Shown: positions 33,106 through 46,319, counted from the stretch's first letter. The stretch is 64,000 bases of DNA from Zoroaster sp. YZ-2022 (GCA_029582265.1 CM055819.1:9732135-9796134); one strand, 5' to 3'. Notes: generated by a model from the sequence alone, not told the origin. Numbers and translations are program-made.

Positions 33106-34340
33106 ATAATGAAAAGTAAATCTTCCTTTTTGTGTAACAAATTGTGATTTTGTGTAGCTGTGTTACTGTTCTTATATGGCATATTATCTTTTACACTGCA
33201 CACACAGTGCATAATGTTTTCCTAGCTTGAGAATTGGATGCATTGCACCATATTTGCCTAGAATAGATACAACAGTGACATGACTAGTTTCCCAGGCTTG
33301 TATGATGTCATGCCAGATTACTTGTTATTGGTTGAATTCTATCTTTGTATACATTTTATGAGTTCATTATAATTGTAACCTTCCTCAGTGGTTGGTACAA
33401 GGTATTGCATATAAAACATGAACATGACTCAGACACATATGTTTATTTGAAACATAGACATATTTTTGGCACAATTTCTGAAATACCAGATTCCAGACAT
33501 ACGGTATGAAAGGTGATATTGGAGAAAGTTCAAAATCATTTATGTTGAACTCCAAGAGAAATCCCATGAGACAGAAAATCCAAGAAACATCCATCCACTG
33601 TGGGAATTTGTCCCAGCATGTTCCTCTTGTACATGTAGGTTTCTGTAACTTATAGAATCACTGCAGTAGATGTTCCCAAGAGTGTTGACAGGAGTACACA
33701 TGAATAATAGGTATATTTCTGATGGTGATGGTGTAAATATTGTACGTGGAATTTCCTTATTTCCAAAAGCAGGTTAATTCATGGAAAATATATTGGGAAT
33801 GTGGTTGGTCTTAGGTATTGGTAGACTCTCATGGGGTCTTAATGATTGAGGTAGATATCAAATGGTTCAAAACTAGTGGCAACAAATTTGTTAAGAAATA
33901 TTCCCGGTATGTTAGTAATAACTTGTCATCAGAAAATGTTTATTTCACACATAAGGAAATGGTTCCAAGGACAACACATTTGTTCAACCATTTATTTATT
34001 CCTGGAATTCAAACCAAAGAGCCACAGAAAGTACCCTCAAGCATTTATATCAGGCATTGAACCCTATAAGTATAAGGTGGGTGGAGAACCCTCAAAGATT
34101 GATTTTTTGAGAAGAAAATACATGTAGGCCTATGATGAGAGGGATTGCACCCTTTGTGGAGCCTGGTGGGCTGATTATCTAATGCTAGTACAGTATATTG
34201 ATTTGGTAAAACGTCTGTAAATTATGCATTCTTTCTTCATACAGGCCTGTGATTTTTCAATATTTTTCCTGATTTTAGGATTTTTTTACAAATCTCCCTT
34301 TGCTTAAATATTTTCTTGAAAGAAGAGAAGTAGCCACTAA
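33106..34340. other. non-coding stretch, nothing recognised
   Basis: AT-rich sequence with short chance frames only (for example two overlapping ~80-codon frames at 33,818-34,127). Confidence 0.5.
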
Positions 34341-34931
34341 AGCCATGTTCGCACTGGACTTTTTTTTGTAAAACTTACCGAGACGATGGGTACTTTTCCC
34401 ATTTTAAGTCCAGTGCGGACAGCCTGGGACATTTTCCTCTCAGTTACTTTTTCCTCTCAGTTACTTTTCCTGAATCCAGCGGTTACTTCTACTGGCCAAC
34501 TGCTGCCCAGGAAAACTAACCAGGTAACTTTTCCCGAGACGATAAGTCCAGTGCGGACAGTGCGAGTCGGTAAAAGTGGCTCAGGAAAGCGTACATCTGG
34601 CCCGAGCGCAAGGTCGTGCTACACAGGGACACCACGCATGCGCTTTGCATTGTTTCACCGCGCGGTGGGGGCGGGCCGGGCGCATTTAATGCATGTGCAT
34701 GTGTAGCAAGTTTTCTGTGCGTTATTGGGTCAATCAGGTCAATGTAGAAAGGTCACGCAAAGCGCCCTCATGAGTCATTATACTGACAGCTCGGTTACTT
34801 CTACCATGGTATCGGTAAACTTTTCCCGTGTCGAAAGTCCAAGTGCGGACAGAGGTTACATTTGACCATTTTTCATTTTACCATCGTCTCGGTGAAACCT
34901 TCCCAAAAAAAAGTCCAGTGCGAACACGGCT
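34341..34931. mobile_element. PIF/Harbinger-like non-autonomous element
   Basis: The terminal repeats are AGCCATGTTCGCACTGGACT on the left and AGCCGTGTTCGCACTGGACT on the right (reversed). Inner matching pieces follow (ACCGAGACGATGG left, CCATCGTCTCGGT right), giving arms of ~50 bp. The word AGTCCAGTGCGGACAG recurs inside at about 34,410 and 34,547, and as AGTCCAAGTGCGGACAG at 34,838. The flanks are TAA and TAT, so the 3-bp target copy is imperfect. The interior is GC/CpG-rich (GCGGTGGGGGCGGGCCGGGC). No transposase frame. Confidence 0.7.
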
Positions 34932-35494
34932 TATGGAAAGAAAGAAGTAACCACTAAGGAAAGAAAGAATTACATGTTGCCTGTATTGTGTCCAAACCTC
35001 TAGTTTCTCATTTGTGAGGATGTGGAGTGTCTGTAAACATCCAGGAGGTTCAGAGGGCTTTGTCCTCCAGAGTGAAGGGAGACCCAGGCCCGCTACCCAT
35101 TTTTTCAAATAACATCCCTGTTGATAAGAATCAAGAGATACATACTGGTACATGTACTGAATGTACAGAAACCAATAGCCTATGTGAATGTTTCAAAATC
35201 AGAAAATATGTAGTAAAAATGCATTTGGAAAATTCATTTGAAAAGATGTGTAATTTGATTTATTGTACTAGAATTAAAACACCTGAGACAGAAATATTTC
35301 AAGGAATGTTTGATGCCATACATGTATTTATATTTACACCATGCAAGTTACATGTAAATCACTGATCATTTATATTGTTTGAGCATGCGAAATTAGTGAA
35401 CTGTATAGGATTTTAAGATCAAAATAATTATGAATGACTGAAATCCCAATCAATATTGAACTCAGAGATCAACTTTGTACAATGCAGCTTCATG

Positions 35495-35674
35495 CAGAGC
35501 TGCCAACTCTTCCGGATTCTGCGGAAGACTTTGCGTATTTGACGGTAATTTACTTACTTAAAATATATGCAAGGAGGCCTCTCCTTTTGGTGCCAAAGGA
35601 GGCCTCCTTTACAAGTAAGTAAATCACAAATCCACGCCAATCTTCCGCAGAATCCGGAAGAGTTGGCAGCTCTG
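35495..35674. mobile_element. 180-bp near-perfect palindromic hAT-like MITE
   Basis: CAGAGCTGCCAACTCTTCCG continues GATTCTGCGGAAGA at the left, and its exact reverse complement closes the element at the right. The centre holds a second palindrome (AAGGAGGCCTC...GAGGCCTCCTT). The direct repeat CTTCATG flanks it (35,488-35,494; 35,675-35,681). It becomes GCTTCATG (8 bp) if the terminal G is counted as target. CAGAG...CTCTG ends and a ~8-bp target copy fit hAT elements. Confidence 0.85.
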
Positions 35675-35681
35675 CTTCATG

Positions 35682-36199
35682 TTAACTTTGATCTCCTTAA
35701 CATAGGCCTACTTTATTTCTAGCTTTAATTTATTGATTTATTTTAATTCTTTTCACAGCCAATGCCTTTATTGTTAACAAGGAATAACAAACTGGTCAAA
35801 GTTGAAATTATTATCAGTGAAATCTACACCTGTGTTCAAAAACTTTGTGGTGGTCTAACAAAAACTTGTAAAGATTGGTTCATTGTCTAAAACATGAGTT
35901 AGGCCTATAAGTTATTTCCCATGTACCTGTACTTGAAAATGATTTATGAATTGTCATACAGTTGTGTGACATTATCACTAAAATCAGTTCATGAAATAGT
36001 GGAGGTATCATTCAGGTTACAAAAGGGCATTGCAGCTCCATGTTGTCTATTGTGGGTTAAGTTATGTACCTATCTATTTATCTACATTCATTTTCCCCTT
36101 TAAAGGGGTTTTCTTACAGGTATAGGCATTGATAACTTACAGAATGTCAACAGTGTTTTCAGTCTAGCACCCTAGTTATTTAAAGTAAATTAAAGTAAA
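35682..36199. other. non-coding stretch, nothing recognised
   Basis: AT-rich spacer between two MITEs, ending in a duplicated TAAAGTAAATTAAAGTAAAT word. Confidence 0.5.
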
Positions 36200-36202
36200 T
36201 TA

Positions 36203-37011
36203 AGTCCCTTTCACACTGGATGTATTTCCTGGGAGATTCCCAGGTAATTTTGGTCGGTCTGTTCACACTTCAAAAGCAACTCTCAGGAAATTTCCGGGAA
36301 GTAGCTTATTCCCGGGAAATAATTACCCCTGCTCGGGAGTATGGTTAAGCAAGTTTTTCCCAGGAAAAATAGCAACAAGTGTGAAACGAAAGTGGGTTTA
36401 ACTTACCCCACTTTTGTGTCGCAGATGTTGGGACGTCAACATGTTTGAAAGCGAGGTTACAAATAGTGTGCCAAATAATTTGCGCGGTAATATCTAATAT
36501 TATATTTCAGTACATATATAAATATGTAAATCTGTACATAACACGAAATATTTAGTTTTATAGAATGTGACCAAATAAATAAACAGTTTTAGAATTGAAT
36601 AAAAGAATTGTTGCAGACAAGGCTACATGTATGTTAAGCATCCGTCTCGTTTACGTGAATTTATAATGTCTGCATGGTTAGGTACCAGTATCTCTTTTTG
36701 TCAATTGCATAATAACTAAGCGGCATGCATGGGAAACAGTCACAACACAACAACCCGTGGTTGCTTGAGTGCGTGGCATTCTGGGATTGGATTTCTGCCC
36801 ACAACATTTTGCAACTTCGGCATGGGCTGGTTCATTTAGCACAGTTCCCGGGGTTTGATCACGATTGTGAAACGACCGTGCATATTCCTGGAAAAAATGC
36901 TCCCGGGAGTGACCAGATAGGTCTAGTGTGAACAGTTGCTGGGGTGGCAGTGGGGTTAAAAACTCCCAGGAATTTTTTCCCGGGAATTGGCTCTGTAGTG
37001 TGAAAAGGGCT
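36203..37011. mobile_element. PIF/Harbinger-like non-autonomous element, 809 bp
   Basis: The ends are AGTCCCTTTCACACTGG (left) and AGCCCTTTTCACACTACAG (right, reversed), flanked by TTA on both sides (36,200-36,202; 37,012-37,014). Words of the type CCCGGGAA/TTCCCAGGAA occur about ten times inside, together with repeated GTGTGAA words. Its termini resemble those of 27,971-28,831 although the interiors differ. The 121-codon minus-strand frame has no transposase features. Confidence 0.75.
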
Positions 37012-37532
37012 TTAGGGTGCTGAAGAATCATACTTGAATTCACTTAATCTGGCACCCTGTGAAGTGTGAACCTTTAATAAATAGTAGGTTGGCCTCTAAG
37101 CAAATCCAAGGCCAAAGAAAAAAATGTCTCTGGTCTCTGTGCTTCAGATCTAACATAATCCCTTTTATTTTTGGGTGTGAAGTTGTACCTAGAATTTTCA
37201 GGCTTCTATAGTTTATAGCCTACACAATAACTTGGTTTAATCAAATTGTTTTAAAAACATTGTTACATGTATAATAGGCTAAATGACACAATATATTGTA
37301 ATTTGTAAACTGTATTTCTGTATACAAAAGTAAATTCTAATGCACCATGTGTTGGGGTGGGGGGAGGAAACTGTGCACTATTTTTGAAGCTAAACTCAAA
37401 CCAGAAACCAAGCACTCACGTCAACCTGAAAAATTTCATCTCCTCTTTTTGTATGTATGTAGCTTGCTTCTTCATCACATTCTAGAATAACCTTGATGAT
37501 TTTGAGAAGGATGGCCTCGACCCATTCAAACA

Positions 37533-37696
37533 CACTAAGTACCTGTACTATAGTCATTTCTTCAGCAGTGCTACACTAAGTACCTGTACTATAGTCATTT
37601 CTTCAGCAGTGCTACACTAAGTACCTGTACTATAGTCATTTCTTCAGCAGTGCTACACTAAGTACCTGTACTATAGTCATTTCTTCAGCAGTGCTT
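37533..37696 (+). repeat. 41-bp tandem repeat, four identical units
   Basis: CACTAAGTACCTGTACTATA... units start at 37,533, 37,574, 37,615 and 37,656 and look identical, which implies recent expansion or homogenisation. Confidence 0.97.
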
Positions 37697-40145
37697 TTGT
37701 GTATAAAAAGGAATCAAAATGCACCATCTGCTAGCCCTGCCTACATGTACAGTGTATCTTCCATCTTCAGTAACCTCAGTAAACTTCCCGTGAGACTAGG
37801 TCATATGGTGCTTTATAAATCCTCCTTTACTTAATTCATCTATTACCCCCATTTATCTAACCATCTGGGCTGGATTTTCCCCAAATAGTAAGCAGTCTTT
37901 CCTGCTTTCCAACCCTCTATAATCTTCCTCAGTTCAACAGGAAATGCCAATAGATACATGTGTGACTCTTACTTGTATCTCTATATTTCTCTTTTGAAGC
38001 CCCTACCTTAAGTGGCCCTGTTGATGTTGTCATGACAACCTTCATTAAAAAGTTTTTGTTTAGAATTTGTTTAAAGTAGCATGTTCTGTTTAGAAGCAAT
38101 GCTACATAATTGGCAAATATTGACAATTTGTAATGAGAAAGTGAACCATTACAAATAATTCATGTTACTAACATCATGATACTTCAACCTCTGTTTTACT
38201 GTATACAAAGGAATTTGCTGTTTAAAAACTTTCATCATAAAAGCCTTTTTGCACCATGAAATCTTGAAATTGTGTTTTTAAATACTCTATAAATAATCTA
38301 TTACCTGCAGCTTGTGGTAAGATTTAGTTGAGGTTATGTTAGCTAGTAAGCATTACTTCTTAATTGTGCCCTTGTCCATGTGTCTGTAGCAATTGCAGAA
38401 GTAAGTCCAACAAGGGTATCTTATGACCTAGCCATGGAGTAAGTTAACAGGCAGCCAGAGTGATCATTCTTGCTCTTACTGACGGGACATGACAGCATTG
38501 TAAGGATGGCTTCTCAGGTGACAAGCTGTGAAGCTTTGAACTTTCTACATCTGGGTTAGCTAGCAACGGTCAGATATTTTTAGATCAAGCATGCAGGTGG
38601 ATTGGATGTTGGCTTTCTACATTGATGAGTATAACCACTTGTCTTGTTTAAGAAGCTGATTTGTTCATTACATTCGTTATCCACCTCCAATTCTTTGCTA
38701 TCAATTGGTTTATAGTATTAAGATCAAGTCCAAGCTGTTTCCATGTGTTTGATATGCCTTTAGGCAGTCAGTGCTAGTATTATTATGGGTAGTCATAGAA
38801 ACATATTAATATAATAGTTTCCATATGCGCATACTGTTTGATGTTACCAATGAAAATTGCTATAAAAACCACTACAAGCGAAGTACATTTTATTTGTGAA
38901 ATTTATGAATAACAAACTTTTTTCTTAAGTTATCTTTGCAGAGCTGTTGTTCAGCCATGTGATTCTTACATTCATTCATTTACATTCATGAAATTGTAAT
39001 TCAAGATGTTTTTCACACAGAAAACGTATTGGTCAGGTATAACATGGAGTGGCATTTTTCATAACTTTGGTGGCATAACAATAGATAAGTTAAGTCTTTC
39101 TTAGAATTTGAATTTTCAGATGGTGGTGGGGTGGGGGAACAGGCCTCATGTAATGACATACATGAACACATGTGCATTTGTAGTGAAACAACAAAATCCA
39201 AGCAATTTTTTCACATATATTTCTATATTTAACAAATTATTTCAGCAGTTGTTTATAAGTTTGTTATTTGAACCAGATGTCTAATATTCTACAAATATTC
39301 TTTGATAAACTAATGCCTTATATCTATATGTATGGTAAAAAAAGAAACATTTTCCTTAAAAAGGTTGAGCTGACATCTGAAAGTCAAAATCATGAGGCTG
39401 TTCTCACTTAATAAATTACATATTTTGTCACCATGGCAACAACATTCCCTTATAGCCAGCTTTTGTTTGTTCAAGAAGTAACCTACCTCAGCAGCCAATT
39501 TTGTTTGGTAGGTTTGAAGGAATGATACATTGTGCTGAAAGTGAAAGGCAGTCTGTCTGCATGATGGTTTATGGGGGTCAATGTGGGTACATGCATGTGT
39601 GTATGTCAGGGACCTTCCTCATTCATAATATACCTTACTTTTACCATTACCAATTTTTCATTTTTCATTTTAAAGAATTATCTGGTAAAGTTAGTAGGCC
39701 TATACATGTTTTTGTATTTTGGATTTTTGAGCCTTTGCACAAAGTGTGTCAATTGAATATTTGTTTAATACATAAAAACCTTATTCCCCAGATTTATTGA
39801 TTGTATTATGAACGAATGAATCAAACTTATCTTGGTGTTACCAAAGATCACTTCATTTCATGAAAATGAAATATTCATTTTATTGAAATTAAATCCTTTG
39901 TCCCCAAAATTACCACAAAAGACTCATTGGCGTCAATTTTCTTTCATCGATAAAAACAGGTCCTCTTTACTCCATATCCAAGAAACATAAACACATGTTA
40001 CCACCATAGGCCTTCCTGTGTAGCTATGTCAACCACCCACATATACACATGCCATTGTTTATACTGCGTTATACTGTGGCGGAACATGCAAGGAGCTGAA
40101 GGGGTAAGATGAAGGGCCTAATTTACTGAACCAATGTCCCCATTG
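37697..40145. other. non-coding stretch, nothing recognised
   Basis: AT-rich sequence. Only short chance frames and scattered microsatellite-like words were seen. Confidence 0.5.
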
Positions 40146-40225
40146 CTGGTTTGGACATGTTCTGATTTGGACATGTTCTGATTTGGACATGTTCTGGTTT
40201 GGACATGTTCTGGTTTGGACATGTT
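40146..40225 (+). repeat. 16-bp tandem repeat, five units
   Basis: CTGRTTTGGACATGTT repeats five times from 40,146 (G, A, A, G, G at the variable base). Confidence 0.95.
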
Positions 40226-43200
40226 CTGGTGTTTGAATGTAGGGTTACTACCATCAGCACTCATGAGCTGAGTTCAAATGTTCAGAGTACCAAATAAATG
40301 GGAGTGTCTACATCATAGATTAATTACACATGCTTTGAAAACCCAATGCCACCAAAGGAAGGTGGTGTACATTCAAATCATTAATGAAAAATAGATAGAC
40401 ATTCAGATTTGTTTTATTACATGTAATTCTAACGTGGAATTTTCATTTTATAAAGATGTTGAAGTATTAGTATGGAAATGAAAGCATCTAAGTCAGAAAG
40501 ATTTTAAGGGGCATTAACAACATTTAACAAAATGGTCTGGAGCAATGTCATTAAAAGAAAAGAAAAAATTCAAGGGGGTTACGTAGGGCAAGAATGAATT
40601 CGAACGAGAACAAATGTTGACCAGATCTGAGAATCAGCAGACACAAGCCAATTAGCCTAGAAACACATCTGTTGTAGTCCAACAAGAAATCTGACTGTTA
40701 ACCATTGTGGTATCATCCAGATCACAGTCACTGCAAGCAAAAGATGTTTGGCCTAGATTGTGATTGAGTGTGTAGGTGTATGGATGGGTTTGATTCAATG
40801 TGGATACCAGTAAGCTTGATCCTATGTACCTACTTGATGATTCAAGTATGGTATCAATATCATTAATACACAGTATGGATTGCTTTGAAGCCAACCGTTT
40901 TATTGATATGGGTTGCAGGTTTGTTAGGGATGTATTAATAGTCTTACATGATCTACCATCTACACATCTTCTATGCAACATTACCTTCAAAACTATCAAG
41001 AATTTGTGAGGATACAGAATCAAGCTATTTGAGCTTCAATGTGTGCACAATCGGGAATAGTTCAGGAAATTAAAGATAAGCTATTGAAATAGTAATTCAA
41101 AAATAAACAACTGTTTAAACAACTGTTTAAGACCGGCAAAACTTATGTACCCACCTGACTGGTTCTCAACCAATCACAATGTCTAAACTATCTGGGGCAT
41201 TTATGAATGCCAATTAAATGACTTAATTTAAAAGGCAGAAATTTACCTTAGGATTGAACACATAGAGTGTAAGACAAACCATCAAGTGGTCCATGGCTAG
41301 ACTAGTCAGTATTTGTTATCAAGGCATTTCAATGATGATTGCAAAGTCATGTGAATTGCTCTATGGACATGGAATAATCCTGATGTTATGGATGTTATTC
41401 TGCTATGATGTTTCTTCTCTTAAACGCTTGACTTAACACTAACATTGTTCATCTAAATTGCATGAAAAGTGCATATAAACTCTTAGATGGCCCCTTGAAT
41501 TATCATACTTGGTGTAGCCTGAAGTATTTGTTGTTTTATGGTAAAACAATCATAATTTGTTAAGGATAAAATACAATAGTATTGTATGCGGTATTTCAAA
41601 AGTAGACCATCAACTGTACATGTAACACATGCATCTAGGATGTTCAATCGACTTTCTAGTTTATATCCTCGATGAAATTAATTTGATGAAATGTGGAATC
41701 TTTTTAAACTTTAGGAATAAGTAGTTTCTTTGTCAAAACTGTTCTCTTCATGATAGTACAGGCCTACAAATGCCATTGTACATAAAATCATGTTCAGGTG
41801 AGTTTAAGGTTTCCATCCACACTAGTCAAGTTACTGACATACATGTAGGTCTTCAAATTGATCATACAATATTCACTTTATTGGTCTCCTAAGTCTCACC
41901 CCTAATCATCACTCATGATCTCAACAATCTTAAAGGATTCATCTAGTCCAAAATACTGCACATCTAAATATATCAAATCATTGTAATGACTTGCCAATCA
42001 TGGTAATTTAAGAGCCAGATACTGTACATTGTATTATGCCTTGTGACATCACCTGTCAACAGTAGTGATGAATGTCTACAAACCTTAGAGGTTTTAAACA
42101 ATGGATTTAAGTGACTAGTATACACCCTTAAAGCTTAATATATACAGGTTTCCAATCAGTGGCACGCGACCAAAGTGCTGCACCCAGTATGAGCAAGTCC
42201 CCTGTACTGCAGAACCTACTACAGCTGTTTGTCAAAACAGTTATGGAATGTTGAGGTCGTGGTTTAGGGTTAACATTGTATAGGTCCTTCAAGTCCACCC
42301 AACATTACTTCAGACTGCTCTCACTGTCACCAGCATGCTGATATTTTTCTTCTTTTTAAATGATATTTTGGAGCAGACAAAGAGATGGAAATGATTGCTG
42401 CTGGTTTTGTTAACTTTCACATTCTATATTTTGATGAAAGGTTTGTTTTCCTTTTGAATCCTGTGCTCCTAAAAATAAGTACTTTTAAGAAAAAATCTTA
42501 AAAGGTGATGTTCTATTTTTTTAAATTTGCTTTACAAAACTACCATATGAGATAAAAATTGCATGGCATTATTATACCGTTAAGTTCAGCTTTTGTAAAA
42601 TTCTTTCCAGCATACAATGATAACCTCACTGTATTCTCTGTTTCGGCACTCAACATAGTAAATATTTGTTTTAATCAAATTATAAACATTTTTAATCATA
42701 AGTTACAGATACATAAAATTATACCATCATTTGTGGAAATACTAAGATTTACTTTATACCAGATATAAAGTGTTTAAGCTGAGTTCATTGACTGTGTGCC
42801 ACAGATAATTATTATTACTTTACCATAGATAGTAAATTAAAGTGATTTTGATAAACTGTTTGCAGATGCATCCATACAAGAATCAAGAGATGTATAGAAT
42901 TTAGCAACCAACCTGCACAAGTTTCAGCATAATTGGTTCTGTTGAAAATGCATTCTGATTGTTTGAATTCATTCTTACATGGAATTTTTGTCCCATGAAG
43001 TTGAAGATTCAGTTGAAAAAAAAAACCTTTTAGACAAAGAATACATATGCAGAAGAGATGTTTTATACCACCATCAATCAACCTTACACAAAGTTAGTAA
43101 ATCAATAATATTTGAAACATTTACATTGTTAAATAGGCCTACCTGGCAGTAAACACAGTTTGAATTTACAAATGTAGGTACAAGTCCCTTGTTCTGACTA

Positions 43201-45093
43201 TTATTGTTAATGATTACAATATACTATACATGTACATATGTGAATCAATATGCTTTTTGGATAATGATGACCATTGGTACAGTAGCATGAGGGATGGATA
43301 GATATGTGTGTATTGTTCACCATGTACATACAAGCAGACAGATTGAAAAATGAAAGGCCACGTTGATGGAAATATCCCCAGGCTGTGAAATACATACAGC
43401 CGATGATCATAGCATTTTTTATATACATTTCTTGTAGAATACGATTCTCTTGTGTATACACTTAGGATCCCACATGATATCTGATTTTACAACTATACAA
43501 TATGTCAGGTGGGGGCTGGTGAAGAAACAGCTGACATTTTGTTGAAGTTTGTGAAATGCTAAGAGATTGTGAGTGGTATGTTTTAATGTGACTAGCATCT
43601 GCGATTCTAAGACATGGCAAGGAAATGTTACCATCAGCATTGGGTGCATGAGGAGATAAAGTGTATGATATAATGATCAAAATAGGTTTGAGGGAAGACA
43701 CAAACCAATGGCATGGGGCAGATTGGATACATTGAAAGATGAACCGAGTGTCTGCAGATAGCCCTTACATATTAAATGTACATATCTGTTAGAATTACAC
43801 ATACAGTAGTGGAGTGGAGATTTATAGTTTAAACATTAGCTAAACTTATGAACAGTTAAACTAGCCTATATGTTTACTGTGAGTTTGCTCTTGTGCACAC
43901 TTATAGTACACATTGTGCATTCCTTGAAAATTTTGAATTGGGTGACCACAAAAAGTAATTTTTGTTTAGTTGTCACATAATTTAAAAGCTGCATCATTAT
44001 CCTCAATTATTCTAACATTATGTACTTGTATCATGCCCATCATTTGTCTAGGTTCTGTGAATTTTGTTGACACATTTGTTTGCCTTGTTTTGACATTAAA
44101 GGCAAATTTGTACTATCACCATTCCAAAATTAAGAATATGAATGCTCATCCCTAGACAAGTTTCCCATGCATATTGTGTAAATGGAATCATAATGTGTGC
44201 CATTTATTAATTGCCTTTGTTTTCCAGCAAAACAAATTTGAACGTTTCAAAAATTGGGCAATGCATTTCTGGACAACTACGTGGTAATTGTAGATAATCA
44301 TGAGTTTGGAAGTTGTGTTACTACAAATAGGGACATTGTTTTCAACATTGTGTCATTACATACAAAGTGTATGTAAATATACCATACCTGGTAAACATAT
44401 TTCAACAGTAAAACCCCATTTACTGCCAAGTTTGTTTCATTAGTTACACCACTGGCATTCTTGTTCCTTCCTGTACTGCACAAATTTATCTTAACACCCT
44501 ATACCTGTCAGCCACTGTGCATTAATTGCCAGTGAGGTCAGACTTAGTACGAGAACAATGTCAACCCAGAGAAATGCAAGAGGAAATGGCTACAAATATA
44601 TATATCTGTGTGGAAAGAAGTAAAAAATAGTCTCTCAAAACAACTGCATTGTGCTGCTGAGTGCTACTTGTCCATTGGTTGGAAAAAAAGTTTCCTAAAT
44701 ATTAATGGTTGATTAGTTTAATTTCTAAAGGTTAAGAAAAAGGTTAGGAAAAAAAGCCAGTGCTTCAAATTGGAATAAATGAGCGTACTTTTTGGGAAGT
44801 CTTTTGATATTGAGATACATGTATATCTTTAACTGTTTTTATGGTTTGGCAGTCATTGTATCAAAGAGGATGAGGGTCATGTAAGGTCAGTTGTGTTTAC
44901 GTTTCTTATCTGTCATTTTGTCTGTAGGAGTTATTGGCATCATTGAGGCTATAGGAACCAATATGGAGTCATTATGTTCAGTGTTATTCAACATTGTTTC
45001 TAAATGGATACTAGGGGTCATTTAAGATGAAATATTGTTTTAAACTTTTAGTTTGTGAGAGTAAGTGGACAGATCTATATGTAGGCTAGGGGC
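40226..45093. other. non-coding stretch with one long chance frame
   Basis: No supported gene. A 123-codon minus-strand frame (40,652-41,023) and an overlapping 69-codon plus frame (40,800-41,009) have tolerable composition but no splice signals or known motif. Around 42,940-43,090 a diverged member of the dispersed ATATTTCAAGGGATG-type repeat may be present. Confidence 0.45.
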
Positions 45094-45201
45094 CATACAT
45101 TCTCCCATGAGACACTATCTAGTATTGAGGTATGGTACTTGTTCCATACATTCTCCCATGAGACACTATCTAGTATTGAGGTACGGTACTTGTTCCATAC
45201 A

Positions 45202-46166
45202 CAGAGATGCCAACATACACGATTTGGGCATAGCAAACAATGAATGAACTATTAAGTGGAAATAAAAATGATGAAAAATAATTTTAAAAATGAAAAAACA
45301 AAACAACCTTTTAAATATAAACCGCAGTGGTGGTAAAAAGCGACGATAGCGGGATTAGCGGCGAATTCACACGATTAAGATTATGTACATGTCACACACA
45401 AGCGCGAGCTGAGCGCGCGCGCTGGATGGATTCGACTGCCTACCTACCACATGTACCCTGCCTGTACATCTGTACATTATTTGCAAGATCGTACCCATTG
45501 ATCTCTATTACATAATGGGGAATAATGAGCATACCCGTGGGGAATGAGGTTGTCTATGAGGTAGCTTGTGTGTACACGTGTACATGCGCGCATAATTGTG
45601 CTCGCGCACGTGCATTACCTTTTAATTTCTCGAAGCTTCTTTGCAAGTGCGACTTCAGTGTCAGGCATGCAGGCACTGCTTTCTGCGGAATTCTGCGCTT
45701 ACGGCGCATAGAATCACAGTTCACATGCTTTTTATGGCGCCGTAAGCGCAGAATTCTGTGGTAAGCAGCGCCATGAAATTGGGCCCAGGTGAGCTAGCTA
45801 GGGCTAGGCCTAGCTAAGGCTATCAATTTGTTATTTGCCTTCGAGACCCCAAGAAAGAGAACAGTTAGTATTAATAATCAAAATTTCTAACGTGATTGAT
45901 GCATGGATTACTAATTCGGAAGATCATTATTGTGAGCTTTTTAAGATAAGATACGTCTAGCATTGTTATAATTTCATTATTTTTTCATTGAGTATTTTTC
46001 TCCAATTTACTCTGCCCCTGGTCCCACTACCGCCAGCGGGGTTTACACCGAGTGCGGCGCTGACATTGCCCAAAATCCGGACATGCATTTTTTAGCGTTA
46101 GATTTTTGCGAATTTTTTTTTTCAATAGATGCTACTCTTTTTTGGAATTCAATGTTGGCATCTCTG
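45202..46166. mobile_element. hAT-like element inserted in the 51-bp minisatellite
   Basis: The termini are CAGAGATGCCAACAT and its inverse ATGTTGGCATCTCTG. The flanking direct repeat is CATACA (45,196-45,201; 46,167-46,172). The ends resemble those of the 180-bp MITE at 35,495 (CAGAGCTGCCAACT). Typical hAT targets are 8 bp, so the 6-bp repeat is a caution. Subterminal GATTTGGGCA/TGCCCAAAATC words pair across the element. No transposase frame. The CpG-rich interior includes a second hairpin. Confidence 0.8.
45672..45772. mobile_element. ~100-bp hairpin nested inside the hAT-like element
   Basis: The left arm has GAATTCTGCGCTTACGGCGC; the right arm has the inverse GGCGCCGTAAGCGCAGAATTC. The stem continues outward with mismatches to GGCACTGCTT/AAGCAGCGCC. 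It is either a tiny MITE or an internal palindrome of the host element; no target duplication is visible. Confidence 0.8.
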
Positions 46167-46319
46167 CATACATTCTCCCATGAGACACTATCTAGTATTG
46201 AGGTACAGTACTTGTTCCATACATTCTCCCATGAGACACTATCTAGTATTGAGGTACGGCACTTGTTCCATACATTCTCCCATGAGACACTGTCTAGTAT
46301 TGGGGTAAGGTACTTGTTC

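Larger units (their letters stand above)
45094..46319 (+). repeat. 51-bp minisatellite split by a transposon
   Basis: Units beginning CATACATTCTCCCATGAGAC start at 45,094, 45,145, 46,167, 46,218 and 46,269. The second and third are separated by a 965-bp inverted-repeat element. Removing the insert and one copy of CATACA restores a perfect unit junction. Confidence 0.95.

Noticed and set aside
32778..33212. 144-codon minus-strand open frame
   Set aside because: It lies across an inverted-repeat element end and a 12-bp tandem repeat (CQVM repeats). The sequence is low-quality and no family is recognised.
36678..37043. 121-codon minus-strand frame in the Harbinger-like element
   Set aside because: No DDE or Myb-like motif. 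It is explained by the GC-rich repeated CCCGGGAA words with few stops.
40652..41023. 123-codon minus-strand open frame
   Set aside because: About one frame of this length is expected by chance in 64 kb of six frames. It has no splice signals, no motif and ordinary composition.
45065..45247. 60-codon frame with repeated IHSPMRHYLVLRYGTC
   Set aside because: The 51-bp minisatellite unit is a multiple of 3, so it reads as a peptide repeat, but no start context, splice signal or continuation after the transposon supports coding.
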